Assembly: GCA_030407085.1 (NCBI GenBank)
Contig: CM059587.1
Coordinates: 98,079,001-98,143,000 of the forward strand
DNA from: Trichopria drosophilae
Lineage: Eukaryota > Arthropoda > Insecta > Hymenoptera > Diapriidae
Length of the DNA: 64,000 bases
Direction: 5' to 3'
In this document: piece after piece, positions 22,310-35,864 of the stretch
Layout of the letters: each line of letters opens with the position of its first letter
Numbering within the stretch: position 1 is the first letter of the stretch
Translations under genes and position numbers: made by a program
Notes under the pieces: generated by a model
Databases searched by the model: none
Told to the model about the DNA's origin: nothing
The model's input: only the letters and a program-made list of their open reading frames with translations

Positions 22310-23858
22310 TAGTCGCAGTAAAAATACATTTAAATGTTTTCTAAAACCAAAATGTCGGCAATTAATAAAGAAAACGCAGAAAATATAAGACGAATTTTGT
22401 TTTTCATCTAAAATCACCCTAACCTCTAAAAATGTCATTATGGACAACTACAACATATCTAAAAACGAAAGAAACCACGGCAGTACGAGCTTTTCTATGA
22501 ATCGAATTTAAACAAAAAATCATACACGCATATTTTGAAAATCCATCACTATATTTCATCATTTGTTTTATAAAACAATCGTTTTAAAATAAGGACTGAT
22601 GAATATATACTGCTTTAAATCAATGTTTGGCGAAACCAGAGTTTTTGTCATTTTGGTCGGCCATATTGTATCCGCCGTTTTAAATTTCACAAATCTAATG
22701 AAGTACGAATGAATAACGACTTTTAATTATTGATTTTTATTATTTTTCGTAATATTAATTAATTATTAATAGTATTTTTCTATGAAATTCGTAATTGTTT
22801 TTTTTTAGTATTATTAGTAAATACGTTACACACGACCAGAATTTGACATATTTGTTTGGTTGGTTGAGTTTGGATGGAACAAAAATCTCGGACAATCTTA
22901 GGACCGTTTGGTTAAAAGTAGGAATGATTTCCGTTACATGTTTAATTTGATAAATATTCATAAAAAATACACAAAAAAGATTTTTTCACTTAACCCCTGG
23001 TATCAGAGCGGTCCCTACCTTTTATCTGTTTTTAATCAAAATTTTATAATTCTGTGTACTTAATTCTTTAATTTCTTTAAGCCTAAGGTGTTTAATTAAC
23101 ACTTTTCAATAACATTAATTAATTATAAACCATAATATACCAAAATGTACCCTTTGTTTTAAATAAGCCATGTATGAAGAAGTTTCCTTCTATATGAGAA
23201 AGTTATCATTTATTCGTTTTTCGTGTCACTGATTACGAATCCGAAGTCAGAATTTTGATATTCAAATTTCCCCCAAAAAAAGAAAACGCCATTGTTATAT
23301 TTTGTAAAAGTCAGCATTACTTTTTTCAATTTAAAAAATGTAATTCTTGCGAAGAAACGTCGAAACAACTAAAAATTAAAAATGCGAAATATAGCGGACA
23401 ATATTTTTAATGAAAGTAGACTTATACAACAGAGAATTATACATTATTTAAAATAAAATACATTTTTTGATCTTCATATTACATCTACCATTGTTAAATT
23501 TGAAAAAGTGACATCAAATTCGTATTCGGTAACCTCAAAAACAACAATTTCCAACTGATTTCCGTGAACTTTGCAAAAATTGAAAAATATTAGTCTGCTA
23601 TATTGGATTTGCCATTTTGAATTTTTAAAAATTGACGTCAGATTCGCATTCAGAAATAAAAAATTGTTATTGCTGAGAATTTTTCATCAATTTCAACATT
23701 TTTTCTCGACATATTGGAATTTTAAAAACTGAAATCGGATTGAAATTCAACGACCTCCTAATGTAAAAGTTGAGATATTTATTTGTCATTAACAATAAAT
23801 TATTATTATAACAAATAGACATTTTTTATATTTATTAATATGCATGGGGGGGGGGAAG
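22310..23858. other. AT-rich DNA with fragments of an ATGGCGG-type repeat
   Basis: At 22650-22690 and 23590-23640 are GGCCATATTGTATCCGCC and ATATTGGATTTGCCATTTT, fragments of the dispersed 'ATGGCGGATCCAATATGGCGG' repeat also seen at 7152, 30960-31170, 36030-36380 and 54280-54410. Otherwise nothing is recognised. A G11 run lies at 23846. Confidence 0.45.
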
Positions 23859-24023
23859 AAATAGTTGGATTTACTAACTAAACAGTAGAATCTGGAACAT
23901 CAAAGCTATTCAAATAGTAAGCTTGGCTAGCTAATTAGTCGAGGTCGCCATTTAGACACTAAAATTAACTAACAACGATCGCTGCGTCTTATTCTTCTAT
24001 TTAGTTAGTAGTTTCAACTATTT
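23859..24023. mobile_element. Palindromic MITE, AAATAGTTG ends
   Basis: The ends AAATAGTTGGATTTACTAAC and TTAGTAGTTTCAACTATTT are inverted, giving a 165-bp non-coding element. A degenerate relative is at 55519-55635. Confidence 0.6.
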
Positions 24024-25725
24024 AATTTCTTTCGTGTACGAGTAATATATTATTCCTCATTGTTTATTGTTGTAAAATTATGCTGGGTTTCATCAACATT
24101 TGCAATTGACATATGGTTAAGTACTAATTAGTAGAAATTAAGTCGTTAACAATACTAAAGTAAAAAAAAGGAAATAAGATTTAAGCATTTAACGTTTTTA
24201 TATCTATAGAATTGATTGATATGTTCCATCTCATGTTTTAATTTGGGCATAAGGGAGAAAAACATAAATCAGTTCTATTAAAAACAATAAGAATTTTGAG
24301 TACTCTTCAAGAATTATAAAAGTTAAAAGTTCTGTGAATTTGCCCAGACAATCCATGTAAGTTTATTAGTTACGAGTTACGAGTAAATCAAAGGATATCA
24401 CCAGAAAATATTTAGCGGTAAAAAGTAAAAAATGTACGATTTTTGTTTATTGTTACCGAAAAGTCAAGAGAATAGTTAGTACCTTGTTGATTTGTCCGAA
24501 AACAGTTTAAACGAAATCCCAATATTTTTGCATCTATCGCATGTCAATTAATTCGAAATCTATTCCACTGTTTCTATCGGAAATCCCTTTTTTACATTCG
24601 ACGTTCAACGCGGTTCATCAAAGAGTTGAAAATAAAAGAATCAAAATGCTCCATACTTGCTGCCTTTGTCTGGCCTGTCTCATTTTTATTGCCTGTGATG
24701 ATACAGGCGTATAAAGGGCGTTTGTTAAAAAGTGACGATGCCAATCTCTCAACTGAAATGAAAGGGACTTTTCAGTCTGGGACTTATGCATGTTGAATCG
24801 ACTATTTGATCATGTCAACATCAAAGTAGTGTCAAGCTTTTGAAATAATTGTTGTCTTATTTGTTATCCGACACCTTTAATTGTCAGCGATTAATTAAGT
24901 AATTAAATTTTCTGCACCGTTTTGAAATAAATAAATTAATAACTATTATAATGGTATAATTGGTCATCACCATTGTTTAACAGATTCTTTAAAAATTGTT
25001 TAAGGATTGTTTTAAAAACTGTTTTACAAAACTGAACATTTTTGGCTGTATTACTTTCAGTCGTCTTCAGAAATGATAAAAGCAGGAGTATTATGTCCGA
25101 AATTAAATTATAACACTGCTAGAAAAAATGTTTATTCTTGATTTTATTCATTTGCTCAAAGGAACTAGACATGCAGATGAATTTACGAGCATTTGAGAGA
25201 TGTATTTAACTTGTTGATTCGTTTATATTTATTTTTCGTAGTGTTAAAGCCTTATTAAATTTAAGTTACTTATAACAACATATTGAAACACTAGCATATA
25301 AAAACAATTCATGCAGTTACGCAGTCACGTGTAACGGGAAGAATAATTCCTTTTGTAGTGGCGATAAAGTACGTAGACGTATTCGCCACCTGGCGGTGTA
25401 CATTCGAACTCTTGACTCTAAATAAAAAGAGCTATTCAATAATCTGCATTCAGAAATTCATTCTGTCATGTCATCAACCTTTGATGATGATTGTTCGTTT
25501 TTTATAATCTGTATGCCACTATTTCACTTAAATTATTTGGACTTCTTCTGGATTACTTTTACTTTTCTGTAAATGAGAGATTGACGAAATATCGAGAAAC
25601 ATATCGTTAATTAAAAAGGGTCGAGAAAAAATGTTGATAAGTCGATGTGTTACCAGGTTTTAGGTTTAAAATTACATGGGATTATCGAGTTTAACAGTTT
25701 TAACTGATTTTTGAATCTTTTTTAA
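24024..25725. other. AT-rich DNA; possible LTR remnant and small hairpin
   Basis: 24702-24719 contains the small hairpin GCCTGTGATGATACAGGC in a slightly G+C-richer patch. 25340-25480 (from TGTAACGGG through CGCCACCTGGCGGTGTA to a CTAAATAAAAAGAGC run) has the look of an LTR with a polyadenylation signal, but no second end or target duplication was found. No gene is recognised. Confidence 0.35.
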
Positions 25726-26010
25726 GGTTATGTTCGAATTCGGCGACCCCAGAGACATACAGTCGAAGAACAATTTTTTTTAGTTGATTTTGGAGTTTTT
25801 TTTTGAGGTTATGGTTAAACTCTGACGAGCTGGGGTTAAACCAACTTCGAGTTGGGATTTAGCGACTCCAAAAAAACATATATTGTACGCAGCCAAGCAC
25901 TCAAGTCAAAGAAAAACATTTTTTGGTTGATTTTGAAGGTTTTTTTTTTGAGGTTATGGCTAAACCCTGACGTGCTGGGGTTAAACCGATCCCAAAAATG
26001 TACAGTGGAC
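25726..26010. repeat. Two-copy tandem repeat, about 143-bp unit
   Basis: TTGAGGTTATGG(T/C)TAAAC followed by TGACG(A/T)GCTGGGGTTAAACC occurs near 25803 and 25949, each preceded by a T-run and by (A/G)GTTGATTTTG. Overlapping frames on both strands here arise from the repeat. Confidence 0.7.
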
Positions 26011-26533
26011 GTAATCAGACCACCTTTCTGTGTGGCTGTGTTATTATTCAATAATGGATGCAATTAACGTACTAGAACGAATATATTCTAATAGTGAAAG
26101 TCTTTCCTTCATTTTATCAATGTTCAAAAGCTATATCCCGACTTTCGATTATAATGTAAAATGAAAAATATTAGTTTTTCCAAAATTAAAATTAATTATT
26201 ACATCCGGAGAAAGGATATCATTAATTCTGCTGAAAAGCACAAAATTACATCCTGGTGCGAAACGCATGCTTACAATATAGTTTGGATTATAACCGCTAG
26301 AGGAATTTTTCTTTCAAATAGTAAACCCATTAGTACGCTAATCCAAAATTGTATATATAAGAATAATTTCTTTTGTTTATTTATTTCATTATTTATTTAC
26401 CTTTTGTATCGTACAAAATATATCGTACAAAATATATCGTATAAAATATATCGTTATAGGCGGAAGATTTTTCGACCTTTTAATTTTTGTCATTGAAAAT
26501 AAACTGTTTTAAGATGACTTGTGTCATTGTATA

Positions 26534-26721
26534 CAGTGTAAAAAACATTTCCTAGTTTCAAGTAAATATTTACTTGAGTAGTCGCAGGAAAATATTTACT
26601 TATAATAGAAAAATAATTTGTTAATTCAACTAAATATTAATTTGATTTTATCCAGCAAGTAAATATTTTTTGCGACTATTCAAGTAAATATTTACTTGAA
26701 ATTAGGAAATTTTTTTCAGTG
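26534..26721. mobile_element. TA-flanked palindromic MITE, CAGTG ends
   Basis: The ends CAGTGTAAAAAACATTTCC and GGAAATTTTTTTCAGTG are inverted and flanked by TA (26532-26533, 26722-26723). Each arm carries the palindrome CAAGTAAATATTTACTTG. It is 188 bp and non-coding. Confidence 0.75.
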
Positions 26722-26799
26722 TAATTTTGAAAAATGCATACCAATGTCTGACATGAATCTTTAATACACAATTAGAGAAATGAATGTTTGTATTTAAGT

Positions 26800-27665
26800 A
26801 TATTGTAGTAAAAATACACTCTTTATGAGGTGAAAAATTGTGAACAAGAGAGTTGTCACTCTTTTAGAGTATATTCTCATCACAAACAGAGTAGGTATTC
26901 TCTTAATAAAGAGTAAGATTTCACTCAATAACAGTTCACAATCATTTTATGTTATTCCAATTTTGACAACATTCAACAAAATTTAGAAAGTATATAATAA
27001 AATCTGTTATTGTATTATTGTTGATAAATTAAATAACTCATAAAACATGAGAATTTACTCTTTCAGTAGAGTGACTGAATGGTCACTCCGTGTCTTAAAG
27101 ATCGATTTTTTACAAACCACATTTCTTTTCCACTTTTTTTTTGGAAATTTATTTCCAGAAAAATGTCCTTCCAAAGGTGACAAGTCCATAAGGAAAGCGA
27201 AACAATTAGCCAACTCCAAAATTTTGTATCGAAAACTCCCAACTCCATTTCTTAAATACTATCTTTAATACTACAATACTTTGATTTGCATAATTTTTGT
27301 CAAGCCAGTAGTCTTCATTATTACAATATAATATTTATTATTTTTCTTAGAAACAGTTTTACGTGATTTTCTCTAAACTTTTCTTAGACTTGGCATAAAT
27401 TGCACCCCAACGAACGATAGGAAATTTGAATAGTCTTGTCCGAAATCAAATATCTCTTGGTCCAGTAAAAGTAGCCATATAAATGAAAAGGCATTTTAAA
27501 GCTTACGTGATTGTTACATGATAGGAAATATAGTCCAGTGTATTAAACGTTGATTGTTGACCTCCAAATTCAAGGTCAATGTTCTAATTTTTTGAAAAAT
27601 CACTTCATACAGAGTGGTTCACTTTTTAAATAAGTAAAATTTCACTCCAATGAATTTTGAGGGAT
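26800..27665. repeat. Degenerate GAGTGA-family MITE fragments
   Basis: Clusters of CACTCTT, GAGTAAGATTTCACTC (26900-26935), TCAGTAGAGTGACTGAATGG (27065) and TTTCACTCCAATGAATTTTG (27635) are eroded family members. The DNA between them, including short frames on both strands near 27050-27260, is not recognised as a gene. Confidence 0.45.
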
Positions 27666-28520
27666 AAACAGTCGATAAGAATCGGCTGATTAAGAAAACG
27701 GGTTTAAAATCGTTAGGAACAGAAATATTAACATCATAGGTTGTGGTCTTTGAAAATCTCAATATCTTTGAAAAAATGATTACTTTTTAGTTTGGTCAGT
27801 AAACTTATAAATAAATATAAATATAAATATTTGTATGTACATATCCATTTGTTCGATTTTGTTTCGACGACTCCAATGAAATCCATGAATGGAATTTTCA
27901 TCCTTCGGTAATTTCAGAAAAAAAGTTTTGTGTTACTCTCTACAAATTAAAAAAGTCACTCCTCCAATTTAAATCTAACGACGTTTTTCAAGTGGTAAAG
28001 TAATCAACATAAAAAAGAACTCCTACCACAGCTAACGAAACAACCGGAAATAAAAACCCCGAAACGATTAGATCTCGTTCGAGCGTGAATGGAATACTTG
28101 CCTGGATTTCCTAAAAATGGCAAAAAGATCGGAGATAAAAATTTCGGAGCGTTTAGTAAAGGCATACCGGAATTTCGCCGACCGGCTGCATCGGTAAGAC
28201 ATTAGAGACTGCTGGAGCGTGTTATATATATGCATCGGGATATTTGCGCGCATCCGGTGCTTAAAAAAAATTAAATCATTTTAATTTCCTGCTTTGCAAT
28301 TGGACCGGCAATCTAAATATTACAAGTTGATTGGTGGTGACATCTTCCTCTTACTCTTCTCCGACCCTTCCTCGACCATTTCGATTCATTGCAATGCGTG
28401 CACTATTCGATGCTCGTGCACATACGGAAATACAAGAAAGAATAGTTGACTTAACTAAAAAAAAATTAGTCAATGAGGAAATAGTTAACTGAATGAAGCA
28501 TTTAGTAAAGATAACCGATC
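27666..28520. other. AT-rich DNA with a G+C-richer patch at 28040-28390
   Basis: The patch contains a diverged direct repeat with about 83-bp spacing (CGGAAATAAAAACCCCGAAA near 28045, CGGAGATAAAAATTTCGGAG near 28130) and the palindrome-like GCGCGCATCC. Reading frames across it are short and unrecognised. It may be regulatory or a decayed element. Confidence 0.35.
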
Positions 28521-29291
28521 GAGTATGTTCATCCAAATATTTTGAATTTATTTTATCGGTAACTAAAATGAATAATATAGTTCACAATTTTTTTAGTTGC
28601 ACTAAAGGAAATTTTTAATAAATTTTACTACTGTTTAACTATACTATAGTTGAATAGACCCTCAAACGCATTTTATAAGTTGTAGTAACTTGAAATTTTG
28701 AGAAGTATTAAGAACGTACTTTGTAAAGGACTCCGCACATAATAAATTGAAAATGGGGTACAGTTATAGTATTATTTTGATATTATAACTGTAATTGCAC
28801 CTTATAAAAATATTTAAAAAGCAATGATTGGGTATTGATGTTATTTTAAATGATGTTTTAAACTGATTCTCATCATGGAAAACATTTTTTATCGAACTTA
28901 ATAAACAGATTTTAATCAAAATAAAAACAAACTGAAAAAATTGACAAATCTCATTTTTCTTGTCTGGACCCTTCATATCTAAAAAAAACTGTCCATTTTT
29001 TTTGACCTTGTAACCATTACAACTTTAGGTGAGCTACAACATACATTATCCACAGCCAGATTTGACGGTACCCATTTTCCATTTATTCTATATGGCGTCC
29101 TTTGTTGGAGTGAAAATTTACATTCATCTGCTCTGCAATATCAAATGTCGTATTTCAAGATATTTTTAGCTTCTGCAACAATTGTTTTTGCAGATACTCA
29201 AAAAGTGAAATCATCATCTCAATCTTTAAGAATACATTTTTATCCTCCATAAAGAGTGACTTTTCCCTCCATTAACGTAACAATCCCTTCC
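28521..29291. other. AT-rich DNA, little recognised
   Basis: A GAGTGA-family fragment lies at 29255-29290 (AAAGAGTGACTTTTCCCTCC). Nothing else is supported. Confidence 0.4.
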
Positions 29292-29493
29292 CTCTCTAAA
29301 TTTGAATTAGTGAAAAGTGGGTTACTATTTGAAATTAGTAACAAAATGTAATAATTATTAGTCAATTTCAACTAATTGAATGAGTTAATCAAATTATGTT
29401 ACTAATTCAATTAGTAGAAATTGACCAATATTTAGTAAATTTTGATACTAATTTCAAATGGTAACCCACTTTTCACTAATTTAGATTTAGAGT
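29292..29493. mobile_element. Palindromic MITE, AGTGGGTTAC arms
   Basis: The left arm CTCTCTAAATTTGAATTAGTG continues AAAAGTGGGTTACTATTTG; the right arm is its complement, CAAATGGTAACCCACTTTT then CACTAATTTAGATTTAGAG. The terminus is shared with the GAGTGA family, while the inner sequence differs, so it is a sub-family. It is about 200 bp and non-coding. Confidence 0.75.
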
Positions 29494-30690
29494 TTACACT
29501 ACAGTAACTTAAAACTGGCTCGATAATTCTTTAAGCCGGTATTGAATATTTTAATACACTATGTTATAATTATATACATTTAATAACTACATACTGTTAT
29601 TCTGCACTTATTTAATTTTCATAATTTAACCTTTTTATATTTGCGATCAAGTGAAAATCAATGCTTGCCAAACTATTATTAACTCTGATCTTCATGAACT
29701 GAAAAATTCGGGGGAATTCAATGAACTAAAGTTAAACTGCTGGTTTTGTTGTGAAGTTATTTAAAATGACGTGCAAAAAAAAACAGTTTTTCACAGTTCA
29801 AAGAACAGCTATAAGAGTATGTAAGATCAACTCGCTGCAAAGTAATTTATTTTCTAATTACTCAATATAAAAAACATGGTTAAACATCCAAAAATTCGTT
29901 AAGAAATGTGTATTATTAGTATCTGTGTGACTACTAAAACTGAAACTAAATGATGTGTAGGTTAGGTTACTTCTGCGATTACTCAATAGATGCGCTACCG
30001 TAGTAAATTCTCGGAAGTAAAAATCATTTCTTTCAGTTGACTCATAATGATCTGTTTTTATTTTAAATATCGATAACCTGTAGATGACTGAAATTTGGAC
30101 CTTGATACTCCTCTATGAAAATAAAGGTATCTTATGTCTCCAAATGTGCATGGAGACCAATGTTGAATTTTTCCGCCTTCGAAATATTCAATTAATTCAT
30201 TTACATAAGTGACCGAAAAATGTCTACATAGAGAGAAAAAAAAAGTTAATGGAAATATGAAGAAAAGGTAGAAATGATTATAACATTTGATAATAGTAAA
30301 GTAAACATCGTGAAAAGTTGTAGTTGACTGTATCTTCTTTTTATAATTCATAGTATGGTAAAATATAACATACATTGATCACTTTTTATGAAGATAAGTA
30401 GTTATTTTTGTTCAATCACTTTTACAAAATCTATTTTCCTAGCCAAGAATATTTCGAGAGACTATTTAACTGTAAAGCTACGGTAAATTTGAGGTTATGT
30501 GCTATGCTCCAGATTTAAGTATCAGGAAATAGTAAGCCGAACAATGTTTTTGTTTTCTTTTACTACGGAAATCGTTAATTTAACAATATTTTATAATCAC
30601 GTATTTTACTTTTCTAAAATGGTTCTATTAACCTTTTTCGTTCTATCTGTGTATGTAGATTGAGACATTGCTAATCGCGAATCAGTAATT
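29494..30690. other. AT-rich DNA, no feature recognised
   Basis: A minus-strand frame at 30058-30375 is AT-driven and has no recognisable domain or splice support. Confidence 0.4.
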
Positions 30691-31180
30691 AGATTTTCAA
30701 AATTCAGTATGGCGATTATTGGCGTTATTGAAAATGAAAAGACAATATAATATCGACGAACACGAAAATAAGTAGAAGAATCATTTAAGGTTAGTAATTG
30801 TGAATTATACTTCTGAAGAAATGAAGCTGTTATTAATGGTGGTTTGAAAGTGGTAGATTAAAGATGGTGGATTCTAAATGGCAGATTCAAGATAACGAAA
30901 GATTCATATTGAATGTTTAAAATGAGGTTCTGAATCAGCGTCTGTAATAGACAAATTTAATTGTTTTGACAAATTCCTCCGCCATTTTAAATTTCGGAAT
31001 TCAGAGTTTATCTTCGTAATCAGCAACTCCAGACACCTTATGACAAAATTCGCCCGCCATTTTGAATTTTGGAATTCAGACTTCAGCTTCGCAATCAGCA
31101 ACTTCAGACACCTTAAGACCAAAATATATACTAAAATCAACCTATATTCTAAAAATTCGTCTGCCATATTGGATTCATAA
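30691..31180. repeat. ATGGCGG-type repeat with a 75-bp tandem unit
   Basis: CGCCATTTTAAATTTCGGAA (30972) and CGCCATTTTGAATTTTGGAA (31055) head two units in which AATCAGCAACT(C/T)CAGACACCTTA follows. The minus-strand frame 30904-31167 is this repeat in translation, with the phrase LKLLIAKLKSEFQNSKWR repeated in altered form, and is not called a gene. Confidence 0.65.
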
Positions 31181-31636
31181 TCTTAAATTCTTGAAATCTG
31201 TCTGCCAAAGACAACAAATTACTTATGTTTAAAAAAATCTTTAGTTAATATTCTACATTTTTTGTCCTCTATAGGTGAAAGTACATTTTTAGTAGTTCAC
31301 TTTCAAAAAATATTGTAATAACTATCATACAATAGTAAATATTATTTGCTAACAATTTAAAACTATTTTATATTGATTTACAGAAATGTCAGCAATGGTA
31401 TCAGAAATGGCGAAAGAAGTTATTCCACTAGCTTAAAGAACTTTCTTGGGATAATCAAGGACCTTTTTTCCTTTGATTAGTCATCAGGACACCTTGTCCA
31501 TTTTTATTACAGCAAGACATATTTACTTTTTATGCATTAATACTCAACTCTTTTAAACATTGACCATCATATTAACAAGATTCGAAGGTCGCTCATTATC
31601 AAAGTAGTTCGGTTATTTATCACTGCGGAATATTAA
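31181..31636. other. AT-rich DNA, no feature recognised
   Basis: Nothing supported. Confidence 0.4.
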
Positions 31637-31741
31637 CCCAACGGGCACGAAGGACCCAAATGTTGCTAAAACGTTTTTAGAATGTTCCAGAAACGTTCTA
31701 AAAACGTTTTAGAAGCATTCAGGACTTTCGTGCCCGTTGGG
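31637..31741. mobile_element. 105-bp palindromic MITE, CCCAACGGGCACGAA ends
   Basis: The ends CCCAACGGGCACGAAGGAC and CTTTCGTGCCCGTTGGG are inverted, and the inside folds too (AAAACGTTTTTAGAATGTTC with GAAACGTTCTAAAAACGTTTT). The target duplication is unclear. A small minus-strand frame nearby begins outside it and is not supported. Confidence 0.75.
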
Positions 31742-31939
31742 AAGCGAACTTCAATACACATGCCTGATATATATGTTCATAAATTTTACAATGTATCGTC
31801 CTTATCAAAGTTAAAATGGTAAAGTACGCAGCTATTTTTTTTTTCAAAATACTCCTTCCGTGAATTGAATGACAAGTTTCGTTACAGGAACCCGTGAATC
31901 TAGTAAAAAGTACAGGTCGATTTTTACGAAAGCAATACG

Positions 31940-32420
31940 ACAACGACTAGTAGCAGAGTACGAGCAGTTCCGCGTAAACCAGGCTTTTGAAATAGTTATT
32001 TAATTATTATTCACATCGGTACAGTTAGTCGACTGCATCTTCGCTCGAAAGTCAGTCCCACTATGCTCTAACCAGCTCTAACGCAATGCTGCGAATCCGT
32101 TATCCAACGCATAAGACGAGGAAAAGGAGATCGTTTCTGAGGCGAGGTCAACGAGTATAGCTTCGTATTGCCGGAAGATGTTCCAGAAGGTCGGAAAGGG
32201 CTCTCATTGCGCCCTCATATACCCGCGTCGGTTTGTCGCCCGGAAATTCGCCATTTGGCAAATTTGGATTCTTCCACGCGCGAAACGATGGTCCATCCAT
32301 CATGGATTTCGAGCTGACGTAGATTTGTCCTGTCTGCCGTCCTCATTCGACAATAACCGACGTGGAGATTGCGACGAATGGTGTATGAAAAATGGCTAAT
32401 GGATGCTGGCTAACTTTAAT
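31940..32420. promoter_or_regulatory. G+C-richer island, possible promoter, enhancer or unrecognised exon
   Basis: About 480 bp stand out from AT-rich surroundings, with many CpG words (CGCGTAAACC, TACCCGCGTCGG, CCACGCGCGAAACGATGG). A 73-codon plus-strand frame at 32178-32399 starts MFQKVGKGSHCALIYPRR and includes two Trp-Ile pairs, but it matches nothing I know and lacks convincing splice sites. Composition alone suggests constraint; function is unknown. Confidence 0.3.
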
Positions 32421-35400
32421 CAAGATTTTATTAGCTTCGTAAGATGAAAATACGGATCAAGAGGTTGTTAGAATAATTCTGTTTAACGAACGATTAAGGA
32501 AGTGCTGAGAATATTGCTGAGTATTACAGAGTAACGGCTGCTGAATTATTTGGCGTTGAAAACTCGGAATTAGACGTTTAATATAATTCTTATAAATTTG
32601 GCAAATCAAGTAAAAAATATATGGTTAATCGCAGATCTATCTTACAAACAAAATCTAGACTATCAATTTAAAATTGTTGCGAATCTTATAACAAATTTCA
32701 TTAATTCATCCCATTAATGCCACTTCCAATATGAAATGGATTTTGAAAAAAATTAAATCTACCAGATTTGACCATTTTCGAGATCGCTCTTTCGAATAGT
32801 GGCAAGAAAGTGTTAAAAAATTTGAAATTTATATATGATTTTGACATATGCAGAGTGTCCCACAACTCGCGAACTGTATTGCAGGCATTGGACGCCATTG
32901 AAATTAAAAAAAAAAATATATCAAAAATCCTCAAAAATAGGAATTTTTTACCCTTTTTATGACTATAACAAGAGAAATATTCATTTAAGGTCAAAGAGCC
33001 TCAGAGGTAAATTGTAGAGCTTTAAAGTGAATTCTATCTTTAAAATAAACCTAATTTTGTTAAGATAACTTAAAAAGAAAAACACGTTATTGCAAAAAGA
33101 GTAATTTTTTTTCTAAACTTCAATGACGCGTCAATCAAATTGTAGCCATCGGATCCAATTTTGGTATTTTTTAAAAGCAATTGTGTAGTAGAAAAAGTGG
33201 CCATGTAGGTTTTGAGAACTCGAGTGCACGCTTCCACTAGGTTTTAGCTCATTCAAATCAAGAAATTGTAAAAAACTTGATACTTGTAAAAAATGCTTTC
33301 TAAAAAAATTATGATTTTTCCACTAATTAGTTCAAAATCGTAATATATATTATACATTTCAAATTTTGTAAAATTTGCTCTCCTTTATTCGAAAAATCGG
33401 TCCCGAAAACTATAGAATCTTATTTGGGCTTGATGGTTTCGACATTTTCGTTTACTTTGAAAATAAGCCGTGGAGAGGGGGGGGGGTCTAAAGTAGTGCA
33501 CCGACAATGTAGGAATTTACACTAAAAAATTTGAATTATAAATGTCTGAACCAATTTTTCAGACTCTTACACGATGAGTAAGATATTAATTAATTAATTA
33601 GATGGAAATAAATAAAAATCACCTATTTTCAACAGCTATCGTTCAATTCTTGATTAATTTCTTTGGCATTCGTTAATTGACCATATAAAGTAATTAGAAT
33701 TTATTTCCCTTAATTACCCTTACAGAACTTTGATAAATTCATTCAGACATTATTTTTAATTTCGATTTTTATTTCAATAATCGTTTATTGAACTTTTAAC
33801 GGAACTTTAAAAGTAAATTTGAAAATAACAGTGCTTTCGTTAACTAAATTTATTATAACTGATTATTTTTAAATATTTACATTTAAATTTATAAACAATT
33901 ATTTGAAATCGACAACGATTTTTTTTAACTTGAACGAACTAATACCGCAAGAAATAACGAGTATGAGTTATTATTTTAAAAAAAATGTTAAAACTGAAAT
34001 CAGTATTTTTCCAGAATTTCATTATGTATAGAATTTAAAACGCCCTTTTTACACTGCAATAGAGAAATGAGTTTGAATACTTCCATGTACGTCGATTAAG
34101 TCGAATTTCATTGTAATTTTATATGCTTCATACGGAAGTCTTGTACATAATTACAAAGTGAATTGTAATAATACAAATCTTTTTGAAGGTAATTAACTTC
34201 CGAGGAACAGCCTTTTAGTGAGCACTTTCTTAGTTTGTTCACGGAATTAATTAGACGTATATTTAATATCTTAGATACTATATTTAATCAAATTACTGTC
34301 ATATCCAAAAAATGCTGGAATAAATTATTTTCGGAAAAAATTTTGAATAAAGTACTGACATTATTTACTAATAAAATATATTTAAATTACTATTGATTTT
34401 TCATTTACTTTTCGTACAATGAATTAAATCGATCATCTTGAGCATCTTAATGTTAAAAATTTAGTTTATTAGATTTACATTTAAAAATAAATTAATATTA
34501 GATATTTCGATGTAAACGAAAAAGTTTTCGAAAAATAATGAAAATTTCAAAATGTTGACTAGCTACAAGAAGCAACATTTTTTAAAATAAAAATACAATA
34601 TTGATGAGTTATACCACTGGCTGGTAACCATACAAAAATTAGCCCTTAGTCGAACTTTAAAATAATCAAATAAAAGAGCATTTTAGAAAATTAGAACAAT
34701 GAAAATTCTTGTGTATACAACAAACAAGCCACAAAAACGTACTTTTTGTTTAATTCAAATATGTCGTAAAAACTGTTACATAAGTCTGTTATTTTCTCGA
34801 ATTAATTGCACTTTCTCAAGTTTTGGTTTTTGAACATGTTGAATTAAAATTGCTCAGAAAATTAAATATATTATTATATCAAAGGTTTATTCAGTCGATG
34901 ACGATTCCTCAGAAAATTATCATATTTATGAAAATGATATTTGTCGTGAAATAACACTTACCGTTAGTACATGAAAAATAGGTATAACAAAAATTTAGCT
35001 TATCAGATATCGACTAATACAAACCTCGTTTTACTAATTACAATTATGCTGATGTAAATTATATTAATCTGTATCTACAAAATAGAAAATTCCTTACCAA
35101 AATTTGACATATTATTACAATTATATCGTTGAGAATATTGGAATAACTAAGAATGAATATTCTACTTACGGATAATAAATAGAAATTGAAATTTTCAGGT
35201 ATTCATTGCAGTAAATACATATTGTGCAATTTCATAAAGACAATCGTTGTAGAATGTGAAAACTTGTCTTCACATCCTTACAAAATCTGAAAATTTTCAA
35301 TTCCAAATGTAAATTGCAAAATTTGAGTTGTATGTTAAAATTTAATAGTAAAAACTTAATTAAATAATCTACTTAACCCTTTAAGTCGTCAATTTTCCAC

Positions 35401-35860
35401 GAATTTTCATTTAGTATTTTTTCATATTACCTCCAAAAAACAAAAATTCGAGCACGTGGTATCTTCCGTAAAATTCCATGCACTTTCAGGATCTGGACAC
35501 AGAATTTATTTAGAAGCAATTTTTAATAAGTCATAAAAAAATGTTTAATCTGAAATTTATGCATGCCCCAATATGTGGTTCAAACTGAACATTTTTATAA
35601 AAATTTCAGGTCGTTCAAATTAAAAAGCTACAATACATTTATAGACATACACTTATAGGTTTCATTTATGGGACTATTTCCCTCACTATCTATCAACTTC
35701 TAAAACAAATTATAGAAAAGTGAAAATTCGTAGAATTCATTTGAAAAATACACTAGATTTGTTATCAAATATTTTCGGTAATTTAAAAAAAATCTCAAAA
35801 TATTCAAATAAATACAATTCGCAAATTCCAATTATTTTTCTTCTAATAAAATTCCACGTA
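32421..35860. other. AT-rich DNA, no feature recognised
   Basis: Overlapping frames at 32701-33017 on both strands are short and unsupported. A G12 run sits at about 33479-33487 and onward. A TTAACCCTTTAAGTCG word at 35373 looks like one end of a piggyBac-type element, but no partner end was found. Confidence 0.4.
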
Positions 35861-35864
35861 GTGT

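Noticed and set aside
30904..31167. 87-codon minus-strand frame
   Set aside because: It is the translation of the 75-bp tandem ATGGCGG-type repeat.
35373..35390. Second piggyBac-type end (TTAACCCTTTAAGTCG)
   Set aside because: No matching inverted end with TTAA was found downstream.
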